Positions 16,622 to 25,104 of a stretch of DNA of 33,326 nucleotides are shown here, one piece after another. Numbering within the stretch: the stretch's first letter is position 1; each line of letters begins with the position of its first letter. The position numbers and the translations under genes were made by a program. The notes beneath the pieces were generated by a model that made no database searches, was not told where the DNA came from, and was given only the letters and a program-made list of their open reading frames with translations. The stretch covers positions 1 through 33,326 of the forward strand of contig CADEEZ010000022.1 of NCBI GenBank assembly GCA_902826485.1. The letters run 5' to 3'. Source of the stretch: an uncultured Gammaproteobacteria bacterium. GTDB lineage: Bacteria > Pseudomonadota > Gammaproteobacteria > Berkiellales > Berkiellaceae.

Positions 16622-17604
16622 CCGTAAATACAAATGCCAAAAAAAACAAACCCCTTTTTCAACGTGAACTTTCTTTTTCTAAACTTTGGGCACATTGGCT
16701 TTCTGCGCACGGTATGGCATTTCGCTTAAGTGTGCGAGATTTATTGACGCACCCTTTAACGACATTACTCACCTTACTGTCTTTGGCGGTTACGCTGAGC
16801 TTACCTGGCGCTTCTTATTTAACCTATAAAAACACAAAATTATTATTAGCGGGCTGGGATAAAGGCACTACCATCACCGCTTTTTTAAATGAAAATATTT
16901 CGTTAGAACAAGCGCATGAGTTGGTGCGTGCAGTAGAAGCAAGAGAAGAAGTCTTTGAAGCCGTCTATCAAAGTCCTGAGCAAGCATTGCAAGAATTTCG
17001 AGAACTCTCTGGCCTAAAAGAAGTAATTGACAGCCTGCCAACTAATCCTTTACCTGGCGTTATCACCATTTACCCGAATCAAGGTTTCCAAAAAGCCAGC
17101 AGTTTAAGTCAATTGCAGGGATTTTTGCAGGCTTTTCCCGAAATAGAATCGGTGGAAATAGACCTAGACTGGGTGCAAAAAATGAATGCCTATTTGCATT
17201 TTGGCAAAGCACTTACCCTTGTCATCGGTCTATTAGTTGCCCTTACAGTAATATTAGTGATTGCGAATATTATTCGGCTGACACTAGAACGCCATAAAGA
17301 CGAAACCGAAGTGTTATCTTTAATTGGCGCCACTAAATATTTTATTGCCAGGCCATTTTTATATCGAGGCTTTTGGTATGGTTTATTAGGCGGCATATTT
17401 AGTTTTGGCTTGTTATCTATCGTCATTGATTACTTACAAAAGCCGATGGATAAATTATCATTTTTATATCAACAGCCTTTTTTGATTTATAACTTGAGCT
17501 TAAGCGAAACCTTCATATTACTGCTTATCAGCGGGGGATTGGGATTAATTGGCGCCAGCATTGCTGTGCGCTCGCAATTAAGCAACCTTAATCGATATGC
17601 CTAA
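16618..17604 (+). CDS. ftsX: cell division protein FtsX
   Basis: Membrane subunit of FtsEX. The 328-aa product has a polar N-terminus, a first membrane helix (about residues 41-61, LTTLLTLLSLAVTLSLPGA), a periplasmic domain of about 110 residues with the PLPGVITIYP segment, and three further membrane helices at about 195-216, 245-270 and 295-318. IRLTLERHKDETEVLSLIGA, next to the second helix, is the characteristic FtsX cytoplasmic motif with a conserved Glu-Leu/Ser-LIGA. It follows ftsE with a four-base overlap and overlaps rsmJ by eight bases. In E. coli rpoH follows; here it does not. Confidence 0.94.
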   Translation: MTVNTNAKKNKPLFQRELSFSKLWAHWLSAHGMAFRLSVRDLLTHPLTTLLTLLSLAVTLSLPGASYLTYKNTKLLLAGWDKGTTITAFLNENISLEQAHELVRAVEAREEVFEAVYQSPEQALQEFRELSGLKEVIDSLPTNPLPGVITIYPNQGFQKASSLSQLQGFLQAFPEIESVEIDLDWVQKMNAYLHFGKALTLVIGLLVALTVILVIANIIRLTLERHKDETEVLSLIGATKYFIARPFLYRGFWYGLLGGIFSFGLLSIVIDYLQKPMDKLSFLYQQPFLIYNLSLSETFILLLISGGLGLIGASIAVRSQLSNLNRYA

Positions 17605-18298
17605 TTTTGCTTTAGAGCAAACACCGGGTGGGCTGGCGTTAAAAAGCACCTTACCCGAGTTACCCGGCTTGTTTTTATTAGATTATTTGCATGGTAATCT
17701 GGGCTATCGATTAACACCCGAACGCGTGTTACACGAGCCCTTAGCCAAAGTCATAGATCACCATGCTTGGGTAATAGATACCACCGGCGGCTTAGGAAAA
17801 GACGGCCTCATGCTGGCCATGATGGGCTGCAAAGTTTGGATGTGTGAAGCACATCCGCTATTATACCCCCTCATTGAAGATGCCATTAAACGCGCGCTTG
17901 TTGACTCTTATTTTAATAACTTGTTCACCCATCCTGACAAATTTAAGTTTTTTCCCGAAGACGCCAAAAATATTTTAATGAGATTGCTCGATTTGCCCAA
18001 AGAAGCTCGACCAGACGTGGTATATCTCGATCCGATGTTCCCCGCGAGAAAAAAATCGAGTTTAGTCAAAAAAGAAATGCAGTGGCTCAAAGCCATTCAT
18101 GAAGTAGATTTAGATAAAGATAATTTTAAAAAGTATGTTGTGACCTCTGAAACAGAATTGTTTGAACTTGCCTTAAAAACTGCCACAAAACGTGTTGTAG
18201 TAAAAAGGCCCGCGCATGCGCCCAATTTAGTTGCAAGTCCTGTGCCTAATTTTAGTAAGGCATTTCAAAGTGCGCGTTTTGATGTGTACCTCACCTAA
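17597..18298 (+). CDS. rsmJ: 16S rRNA (guanine1516-N2)-methyltransferase RsmJ
   Basis: Methylates G1516 of 16S rRNA. The 233-aa product shows the RsmJ-specific SAM motif VIDTTGGLGKDGLMLAMMG, the acidic CEAHPLLYPLIEDAI, and the catalytic DVVYLDPMFPARKKSSLVKK (DPMFP is the family signature). VVVKRPAHAPNL near the C-terminus is also conserved. The start overlaps ftsX by eight bases, implying co-transcription with ftsYEX. Its stop codon overlaps the stop of the convergent 443-aa gene by two bases. Confidence 0.94.
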   Translation: MPNFALEQTPGGLALKSTLPELPGLFLLDYLHGNLGYRLTPERVLHEPLAKVIDHHAWVIDTTGGLGKDGLMLAMMGCKVWMCEAHPLLYPLIEDAIKRALVDSYFNNLFTHPDKFKFFPEDAKNILMRLLDLPKEARPDVVYLDPMFPARKKSSLVKKEMQWLKAIHEVDLDKDNFKKYVVTSETELFELALKTATKRVVVKRPAHAPNLVASPVPNFSKAFQSARFDVYLT

Positions 18299-19626
18299 AG
18301 TTTAATTTCACACTTTGATTTTTGGCCAAGTTGATCTTGTGAAAAGACGTCGAAAACTTCACAGATAAATTCTTTTATGAATTTAGGAGAAATATGCGCC
18401 AAGCTTACACCCACCCAGTCTCCAATCTTTTCTATGGCATACGGCTCATGGAGAGAATTTAAATTTTGGCATTTTTCTTTGCATTCATTTAATTTAATAT
18501 TTAATAATATATTAAGATCGTCTAATGTGATATCAAAACAATTTGAAATTTCTATATTGATGGCTGACGCCAAAGGACTCAGTAAAGGGTATTTTTCAAA
18601 ATTCAAACTAAATTGTTGAACCACCGCTAATTTTTCCAAAAAGCAATTTAAATCCCCCAATTTAAAGACGGGTTCTTTACATAACAATTCATTTAATTCA
18701 AAGAGCAAAAAATCACAAAATAGAATCTGTTCGACACCAACCTTGGTTCGAGGCGTAATCCATTCCCTGGGAGAAAAAAAAAGCGTCGAAAAACTGTCTA
18801 CCAAAGGTATGGTGCTCATGTTAAAAACACTTTTCGGTGTTTTTGCTTGAACACATAAGTTTTTGATACGTTGAATACAAGCTTGCATGGGAGACAGGCA
18901 CTCTAACATTTCTTTTTCCCGCTCTATTGTTTGCATAGGGTAAAAGCCTTTTAACCCTAATACTTTGTCTGCAAACTTACGGCAAGAGATAACTTGATTA
19001 AAGCAATCTTGAAGATAGGGCTGAGTTAAATCCCAAATAAAACATTGTAGATCCACTTTTTCCTCTAATGTCAATTCTCTATTCCAAAGTGTTTCTGGCG
19101 CTTCTTTATTTGGGGTAAATCGAATATGTATTTCATCTCTCAGACCTGAGGTAAACAGAAAATTTTTATGTTTCGATAGCACTTCTTCAAATTTAATAGG
19201 AAGCATTTTTTTTGCTACATCCACCATGGATAGGGCGACTTCATTATTAAACTGAACCTGTTTTGTGCCGTGTGCTATGATTACTTCGCCTTTCATTTCA
19301 TCTTCATGACTATTTATTTCTAAAATCAACTGCTCGAATGTGTGGTGTTTAATTAACATAATCTGTTTTTGAACATCAGACCCAGACAGCGTATATATTT
19401 GTACATATAATGCTTCTGGTTGATTTCTTAAAAATTCAAATTCGTTCTTACTTAGCGTAAGTAGCACTGGCAACGACAGTAGGTAATTAAAATAATTTTT
19501 TGCATGCAATTTTAGTTGCATTGCATAATAAGCAACCGTTTCATTTTCTTCAGCCGTTTTTAGACCTTCAAATAGGTGCTTAACATCTTTGAGCAAACTG
19601 CTGGCAATTTTAAAACTATCTGACAT
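18295..19626 (-). CDS. hypothetical protein, 443 aa (accessory island)
   Basis: Not recognised. It is a soluble, mostly helical protein with several cysteines, no signal peptide and no membrane segment. It starts at the ATG at 19626 after a near-perfect Shine-Dalgarno sequence (AGGAGG, four bases before the ATG). Two stretches resemble the 530-aa protein at 21460-23052 in the same order: PVLLTLSKNEFEFLRNQP near residue 53 (there PVKLLNMSISSELDLLAEHP near residue 49), and STIPLVDSF near residue 271 (there KTIPLYALSESF near 384). Distant paralogy is therefore possible. It is divergent from the kinase-like gene and convergent with rsmJ. Good codon structure and a strong ribosome site say it is expressed; no function is proposed. 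Confidence 0.75.
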   Translation of the reverse strand: MSDSFKIASSLLKDVKHLFEGLKTAEENETVAYYAMQLKLHAKNYFNYLLSLPVLLTLSKNEFEFLRNQPEALYVQIYTLSGSDVQKQIMLIKHHTFEQLILEINSHEDEMKGEVIIAHGTKQVQFNNEVALSMVDVAKKMLPIKFEEVLSKHKNFLFTSGLRDEIHIRFTPNKEAPETLWNRELTLEEKVDLQCFIWDLTQPYLQDCFNQVISCRKFADKVLGLKGFYPMQTIEREKEMLECLSPMQACIQRIKNLCVQAKTPKSVFNMSTIPLVDSFSTLFFSPREWITPRTKVGVEQILFCDFLLFELNELLCKEPVFKLGDLNCFLEKLAVVQQFSLNFEKYPLLSPLASAINIEISNCFDITLDDLNILLNIKLNECKEKCQNLNSLHEPYAIEKIGDWVGVSLAHISPKFIKEFICEVFDVFSQDQLGQKSKCEIKL

Positions 19627-19768
19627 AGCACCTCCTACCTGTTTGTTAATAGCACAGATATTTTAAGAAAGGATCTGATCATAATTGTAGCGGTCGCTTG
19701 TTTGGCGAAAATATGAACTTTTTTGTGTTTTTAATTGTCTTTCTTTTATTATTGATTTTTAAGAGAAA

Positions 19769-21463
19769 ATGCAACCTATGAGCGAACAACCCAAAGAAAA
19801 TTTAGATGAAAATTTATGGTTTACGACAGATGTTGACTATGCCTCTTTTTTAAAAAAACCTAAGGCGTTTAGAAAAAAAACCGGAGGAGCCAAACAAGGC
19901 GGGAAATATACCGGTGTTTATACTTTTGAAAATCCGCTTGATTCAGACCAAAAATTGACCATGCTGATTAAACAAGGTGACAGCATCGGTGAAACAGTCG
20001 CTGAATTTGTGGGTGCTAATTTATATCAGTTATTGATTCCTGACTATTCAGCTAAAGCTATCTTAGTAAGAGATAATTTGACTGAACCCTTTTCCCAAAA
20101 TAATGTGTATGTCACGTCGATTTATGAACAAAATGCCACTAAAGTTCAAGATGCTTTTGAAGTGGCCGGATATACCGAAAGGCCTGTTTTTGCCAGAGCA
20201 CGTCATGAAGTATCAAAAGCACTGGGTTCTAAAGAAGAAGGATTAATTAGGACGGTTATTCTAGATGATCAACAAACCGCTGATAACTCTTTAGGAAAGA
20301 TCTTAGCAAATGTACTTTGGCAAGGCGATCATGATGTTCACATGGGTAATTTTGTTCGAGTCGAAAAAGAAGGCAAGGCCAAATACATGAAAATCGATCA
20401 TGGTTTTAGTTTTTTTAATTTCGGCACAAAAATAGTTAATATCTTCGACCCATTAGGCGGAGAAAAAGTCGATATCAGTCTGAGTCGTGCCTATAAAGGC
20501 GGGAAATTGGTTGAATTCTATCCTTTTAATAATTTTTGGGATCTCGCTGCTGAAAAAGAAAGGCTTTATTTTTCTGGCCCCTTTATTACCAGTTGCGAAG
20601 ACATTGCTCAACTGGATAAAGAAATCATTAGAGAAAACATCCGTGCTTCTTTATTGAGCATTAAAGAAACTTACGGCCCTGAAGCAAATAAGGCGTTAGC
20701 CGAATTTAGTAAACGCATGGGGATGCCGCATTCGCAAGTGTATGCCGGTGATGCCCGTAACAACCCCGACGAATTAATACAAAATATTGAACGTTTTATG
20801 ACCTATCGGCTCGAAGCACGACAAAAAACCATGGAAAAATTGGCTGTTTCATGTAGGAAAAAGGCTCAGAAAATGAAAACAGGGCATCATGCGCTTTCAA
20901 GAGAAATCGAAAAATTGATCATTAAAAAAATGAAAGAGGCAGACAATGATTTTCACAAAGTTCCCACCCTTAATAAAGAAATCGCATTATTAAAGCTCTT
21001 GGAGCAGGCCAATGATTTAGGGTATTTATCTGTAAAAAATAATGAGTTGATTATTACAGGAAATTTTTATTTTTTAAATCATGGCATAAAAGAAGGCATT
21101 ACACCTGACAGCTTTAAAGAAAAATTAAATAATGATGAGACTAAAAAGGTGCTGTCATCAGACACGCTTCAGATGATGCAAAAACTCAACACAGCACTTT
21201 CTAATCCCAACCTTTCAGATATCACAGAAAAAATGAAAGAGATCAAAATAAACAAAAATAAAGATAACACAACGAAAAAGCAGCCTTTCCCTATTTTATC
21301 TGGTTATAAAAAATCTAAGTCTTCATCTGAAGAAAAACCGGTGGAAAACTCACAAAAAAAATCAACACTACTTAACCAATTTAGTCATGATAAAAAGCCA
21401 TTATTTAATAAGAAAGAGCAACCTAGCTCTAAAGTGAAGAAACAACTAAAACCTAACAGTTAG
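19769..21463 (+). CDS. kinase-like protein (atypical kinase fold), 564 aa, candidate effector
   Basis: Not assigned to a named family, but the first 220 residues carry a protein/lipid-kinase-like motif set in order: a glycine-rich stretch GGAKQGGKYTG (39-49), a strand with Lys68 (TMLIKQG), a helix with Glu75/Glu79 (GETVAEFVGANL), a catalytic loop GDHDVHMGN (186-194, Asp189-His191-Asn194) and a metal-binding KIDHGFSFF (Asp210). The D-x-H-x-x-N loop recalls HipA, Fam20 and PI4K-type kinases. The C-terminal third is helical, and the last 60 residues are a Lys/Ser-rich disordered tail. There is no signal peptide. AAGAG lies shortly before the ATG at 19769; a second ATG at 19778 is possible. Its stop overlaps the convergent 530-aa gene. 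A secreted effector role is a guess from context. Confidence 0.72.
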   Translation: MQPMSEQPKENLDENLWFTTDVDYASFLKKPKAFRKKTGGAKQGGKYTGVYTFENPLDSDQKLTMLIKQGDSIGETVAEFVGANLYQLLIPDYSAKAILVRDNLTEPFSQNNVYVTSIYEQNATKVQDAFEVAGYTERPVFARARHEVSKALGSKEEGLIRTVILDDQQTADNSLGKILANVLWQGDHDVHMGNFVRVEKEGKAKYMKIDHGFSFFNFGTKIVNIFDPLGGEKVDISLSRAYKGGKLVEFYPFNNFWDLAAEKERLYFSGPFITSCEDIAQLDKEIIRENIRASLLSIKETYGPEANKALAEFSKRMGMPHSQVYAGDARNNPDELIQNIERFMTYRLEARQKTMEKLAVSCRKKAQKMKTGHHALSREIEKLIIKKMKEADNDFHKVPTLNKEIALLKLLEQANDLGYLSVKNNELIITGNFYFLNHGIKEGITPDSFKEKLNNDETKKVLSSDTLQMMQKLNTALSNPNLSDITEKMKEIKINKNKDNTTKKQPFPILSGYKKSKSSSEEKPVENSQKKSTLLNQFSHDKKPLFNKKEQPSSKVKKQLKPNS

Positions 21464-23052
21464 AGTGATAAACTATTTTTGATAATCGAACTTTTACCAT
21501 ACTTCTGATTAAATTCTGTGCTTTCAAGTGTTTTAGATAAAGTGAGGCTTGGTGTGTTTTCTTCATATTTTTCAAAAGCAGATTTATCATAATCATCTAA
21601 AAATATTTCAATTTCGATAAGCTGTTGCGAAGATAATTTACCGGACAAGATATCAATATTATTTTGAATATCAATATCAGTAGGATGCTCATTTAGCAAC
21701 TTATCGATTTTATCTACCCATTCAAACCCTACTTCCATTGGGTCGTAATCTTGGCAAATACTGGAGAGTTGCTCATAAATCATTCTTTCGAATACCCATT
21801 GATCGTGCGAATCCCAATTACTGGTATCTAAGTTCATGAGTTTAGAAAAAATAATAGAAGACAATTCAAAACTTTCACTTAAGGCATACAAGGGAATGGT
21901 TTTGTGTGCGCACGCATCGGTTACCAATTCATACAATTCATCTAACAAATCTGGATAGAGATAATAATTATTATATTCATTTTTGCTGTTTTTCTTTTGC
22001 TGTACAGAGGATATCAAATGGTTTTTAAAAAAACGATCTTTAGAAATCACGACTTGAATGAGCTCTTTAACAGCAGAATGAGATAAGCCAAAAAATAAAA
22101 CATACTCATAGGAATGCGTTTGTTTTTGCACGGAATTTTTTATTTTAAAATAGTCCATGCCTGGCCTAAAGTGATAGGGTACCGGTTGCGTATAAGCAGA
22201 AAGGCTACCCAACTTGTTTTTAGTGCCCATGGATACTTTAATTTTGTAGCCATATCTCGAAAAAGGCAATTCTTGTTCAACATACATGCCGGCTTTGATG
22301 CTTAAATAATCATGCGTTTTTGTTTGAATAGAACGGGTATGCAACGTTTCGAAATGTGAAACGAATAAATAATTTTGTGATTCTGATTGTATTTGTACGC
22401 TTCTTTTTTGAATCACGTCTTGTTGACGATTAATCACCAAAATTTCTACGTCATATTTTTCTGCCATCACAGGAGGCGGGAAAAAACACATATTTTTGTG
22501 TTGTTTTTTCCATTCTTTTTCAGGCAATTTCTCAAGCCCTTCTCCCCTCAAGGTGGGCAGGGAAATCACATAATGAATCTTTTTGAGCGTGGTAAAGATC
22601 ACTTCACTATGCGCCTGTTCACTCATTTTATCATAATCAAGCTGTCCTTCTTGATTAAATAAAAGTTTAAAATGATTATCGGCAATGTCTGTTGCCCATA
22701 ATTGCGCAATTTTTGTGTGCTCTAAGGTACCTGTTTGGGCAATATAGCCATTCATAACAACCGGTGTTAAAAACCAAGGGCGAATATCATAATCAAATGC
22801 CGGATCGGTAAATCCTAAAGTGGGCACTCGAATAACCAAAGAATAATCGGGATGTTCTGCTAATAAATCCAACTCCGACGAAATGCTCATATTCAGCAAT
22901 TTGACGGGGGAATAAGACTGTATGTATGTTTTGATTTGTTGCCATTGCAGTAGATTCGGTAAACTACCCAATCGCTGAAAATGTAACCCAAATTTTGTTT
23001 CAATCGGGGGGTTAATACTGTTATTTATTTGAGTAGTCGTATTTATGCTCAT
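21460..23052 (-). CDS. hypothetical protein, 530 aa (accessory island)
   Basis: Not recognised. It is a large soluble protein with mixed strand and helix character in the first 350 residues (many aromatic residues, for example PVPYHFRPGMDYFKIKN) and an acidic helical C-terminal third (QLIEIEIFLDDYDKSAFEK), ending in a Ser-rich tail. There is no signal peptide or membrane helix. The segments near residues 49-78 and 384-400 resemble parts of the 443-aa protein at 18295-19626. Its stop overlaps the stop of the kinase-like gene by four bases, so the two converge with no room for a terminator. It ends the accessory island before comF, 53 bases away and on the same strand. No function is proposed. 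Confidence 0.72.
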   Translation of the reverse strand: MSINTTTQINNSINPPIETKFGLHFQRLGSLPNLLQWQQIKTYIQSYSPVKLLNMSISSELDLLAEHPDYSLVIRVPTLGFTDPAFDYDIRPWFLTPVVMNGYIAQTGTLEHTKIAQLWATDIADNHFKLLFNQEGQLDYDKMSEQAHSEVIFTTLKKIHYVISLPTLRGEGLEKLPEKEWKKQHKNMCFFPPPVMAEKYDVEILVINRQQDVIQKRSVQIQSESQNYLFVSHFETLHTRSIQTKTHDYLSIKAGMYVEQELPFSRYGYKIKVSMGTKNKLGSLSAYTQPVPYHFRPGMDYFKIKNSVQKQTHSYEYVLFFGLSHSAVKELIQVVISKDRFFKNHLISSVQQKKNSKNEYNNYYLYPDLLDELYELVTDACAHKTIPLYALSESFELSSIIFSKLMNLDTSNWDSHDQWVFERMIYEQLSSICQDYDPMEVGFEWVDKIDKLLNEHPTDIDIQNNIDILSGKLSSQQLIEIEIFLDDYDKSAFEKYEENTPSLTLSKTLESTEFNQKYGKSSIIKNSLSL

Positions 23053-23105
23053 CCAATGTGCTTATTTAAGTGGTTTTGCCCTCTACCTATATTAAATTTA
23101 GCACA

Positions 23106-23864
23106 TTAACTAATTGTTGCTAGGGTTCTGGCCAATACCCAGTTGTCTACTGAACGTGCTCCCGCTTCTTTCAGCAGTTTTGCCAGAATATCCAACGTAG
23201 CACCTGTTGTGAGTACATCATCCACCAAGGCAATGCGCTTGTTTTTCACTAATCGATATATTTTGTTAGCCGACTTAAAGTTAAAGGCCCCTTTTAAATT
23301 TGCACGACGTTGTTTTAAGCTCAGCCCAGCTTGCATCCGAGTATCTCGTGTACGAACCAACACATTCTCGTCATAAGGCACACCAAGCGCACGACTTAAA
23401 CTTTTGGACACTTCTAATGACTGATTAAACCCCCGATGTTTTAATCTACTGATGCTTAAAGGAACAGGCAAAATGAGATCAGGAAGGGGGCGATGGTTTT
23501 TTTTATAGTGCGTCATAATTTTTAAAGCTAACATATCTGAAAAAGTCGGCAAATAATACAAATGACCATGGTATTTGTATTGAATAAGCATTTGGCTAAT
23601 GGGCCTTGCATACGCAAATATCGTGACAGTGTGATCAAAATAGGGAGGCTGGCTCAGACAAGTACCACATTTTTGATATGCTTGGGTTATATCGATGCCA
23701 CACTGTAAACAAGTGTGAGGCAACCAAGGTAAATCCGCTAAGCAATGGGAACAAAAAATCCACCCTCTAAGATGGTTCGTTTCCCCTTCACATAATAAAC
23801 AGGATTGGTTCTTTTTTAACCAGCTGTATAGATTTAAGTGTTTAAAAAAGAATTCTTTAAGCAT
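23106..23864 (-). CDS. comF: ComF-family phosphoribosyltransferase-like protein
   Basis: A 252-aa ComF/GntX-type protein, linked to DNA uptake or use of DNA as a nutrient in several bacteria; its biochemical reaction is not established. The N-terminal third has four CxxC-type pairs fitting a zinc-binding region: CLLC, CSHC, CLQCG and CGTCL. The phosphoribosyltransferase domain follows, with LILPVPLSISRLKHRGFNQS (the RGFNQ hallmark), QAGLSLKQRRANLKGAF, and the PRPP loop RIALVDDVLTTGATLD. Divergent from bioC with a short gap. In E. coli the homologue gntX adjoins another biotin gene, bioH. Confidence 0.93.
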   Translation of the reverse strand: MLKEFFFKHLNLYSWLKKNQSCLLCEGETNHLRGWIFCSHCLADLPWLPHTCLQCGIDITQAYQKCGTCLSQPPYFDHTVTIFAYARPISQMLIQYKYHGHLYYLPTFSDMLALKIMTHYKKNHRPLPDLILPVPLSISRLKHRGFNQSLEVSKSLSRALGVPYDENVLVRTRDTRMQAGLSLKQRRANLKGAFNFKSANKIYRLVKNKRIALVDDVLTTGATLDILAKLLKEAGARSVDNWVLARTLATIS

Positions 23865-23936
23865 TTCTTTTAGAATGATAACTAATTATACTTGTTAACT
23901 TATTTTTATGATTCACAGCTTATCGGAAATCGTGTA

Positions 23937-24818
23937 ATGCCTCAAAATTTAGTTGGTACTCGCTTTGGAAAGGCTGCCTTAAGTTATGATAAACATGCTT
24001 GGCTACAAAAAGAAATTGGGCAGCGTTTAATCGAAAAATTAGCGATACTAAAAAATTCGCCTACGCAAATATTAGATGTCGGCCAAGGCACAGGCATGGT
24101 ATGCACACAATTACAGGCATTAGAAAAAAATAACAAAACAAAATTTAAGTTATATGGCATCGATATTTCATACGCTATGTGCCAACAAGCGAGTCTTAAA
24201 TTTAAATCTAAAACCTGGTTTAGATTTAAAGATAAAAACCAACCCAAATTTATACAAGCCGATGCACATCAACTGCCCTTTTTATCTGAACAATTTGATT
24301 TACTGATTTCTAATTGTGTCTTTCAATGGTGCCAAGATTTGCCCAGATTATTTAAAGAATGCCATCGCACATTAGCCCTACAGGGTAACTTATTTTTCAG
24401 CAGCTTTGGACCAGATAGTTTGCAAGAATTAAAATACTGCACTCAAAAAATTAGCCCTCATGCTCATGTGCATGAATTTAGAGATATGCATGAAATAGGC
24501 GATTTTTTATTAGCCGCGCATTTTACCGACCCCATAGTCGATATGGAAAAAATTACGACGTATTACCCCACGGTACAAAGCTTGTTGGTAGATTTGAAAA
24601 AAATAGGAGCGACCAATCAGCATAGTCAAAAACCGAAAGGCTTAATGAGTAAAAATTGGATTAAGCTACTAGAAACTGAATACGAAAAATTGAGGGTCCC
24701 TCAGGGCCTGCCGGTTACGTGGGAAGTGGTGTATGGCCATGCGACCAAAACCAACCCCCTACCCACTACCTGGCAAGACCATGAAGGGAAAGTGTTTACT
24801 TCAGTAAGGAGAATCTAA
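23937..24818 (+). CDS. bioC: malonyl-ACP O-methyltransferase BioC
   Basis: Methylates the free carboxyl of malonyl-ACP so that the fatty-acid machinery can build the pimeloyl moiety of biotin. I start at the ATG at 23937 (MPQNLVGTRFGKAALSYDKH); the frame extends to a TTG at 23892, but RFGKAALSYDKHAWLQKEIG aligns with the usual BioC N-terminus. The SAM site is ILDVGQGTGMVCTQL, followed by YGIDISYAMCQQA, ADAHQLPF and the characteristic DLLISNCVFQWCQDLPRLFK (S-N-x-x-x-Q-W). FSSFGPDSLQEL and FRDMHEIGDFL are typical of the family. No other biotin gene is in the window, so the rest of the pathway must be elsewhere. Confidence 0.92.
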   Translation: MPQNLVGTRFGKAALSYDKHAWLQKEIGQRLIEKLAILKNSPTQILDVGQGTGMVCTQLQALEKNNKTKFKLYGIDISYAMCQQASLKFKSKTWFRFKDKNQPKFIQADAHQLPFLSEQFDLLISNCVFQWCQDLPRLFKECHRTLALQGNLFFSSFGPDSLQELKYCTQKISPHAHVHEFRDMHEIGDFLLAAHFTDPIVDMEKITTYYPTVQSLLVDLKKIGATNQHSQKPKGLMSKNWIKLLETEYEKLRVPQGLPVTWEVVYGHATKTNPLPTTWQDHEGKVFTSVRRI

Positions 24819-24828
24819 GGCTATTATT

Positions 24829-25014
24829 TTATCCTACTGTGCCTGTTCGATAACCTGCCATAAACTCTGAATGTCCATCCCGCCATCCGCCTAGCCATTC
24901 CATGCGCTTACTCTCGACATGGAAAGGACATTCGCTTTGTGCATGACCTCTAAGGCCTGCAATATAACCTGAACGATTAGCTCTTTTAACAGGGTCTCTT
25001 TTAACTCTTTTCAT
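24829..25014 (-). CDS. rmf: ribosome modulation factor
   Basis: Small basic protein that dimerises 70S ribosomes into inactive 100S particles in stationary phase or stress. From the ATG at 25014 the 61-aa product reads MKRVKRDPVKRANRSGYIAG at the start, then GLRGHAQSECPF and WLGGWRDGHSEF, colinear with E. coli RMF (KRxKRD...RGYxAGxxG...CPY...WLGGWRE). The frame extends 20 codons upstream, but GAGAGGTG sits just before this ATG and the family begins here. The C-terminus is a few residues longer than in E. coli. It follows prlC on the same strand after a 90-base gap that probably carries its own promoter. Confidence 0.93.
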   Translation of the reverse strand: MKRVKRDPVKRANRSGYIAGLRGHAQSECPFHVESKRMEWLGGWRDGHSEFMAGYRTGTVG

Positions 25015-25034
25015 ATACACGCACCTCTCGTTGT

Positions 25035-25062
25035 ACAGTATTGGTGACTTCCTTGTATCCAA
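25035..25062 (-). promoter_or_regulatory. possible promoter for rmf
   Basis: The minus strand in the prlC-rmf gap reads TTGGAT (25057-25062), a 16-base spacer and TACTGT (25035-25040), which would give a very short leader just covering the ribosome site. Growth-phase control would be expected for rmf. This was found by eye and is weak. Confidence 0.25.
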
Positions 25063-25104
25063 TGAGACTAGCATGTTTAAGAAAAAGTTTGGGTTATTTA
25101 CGAC

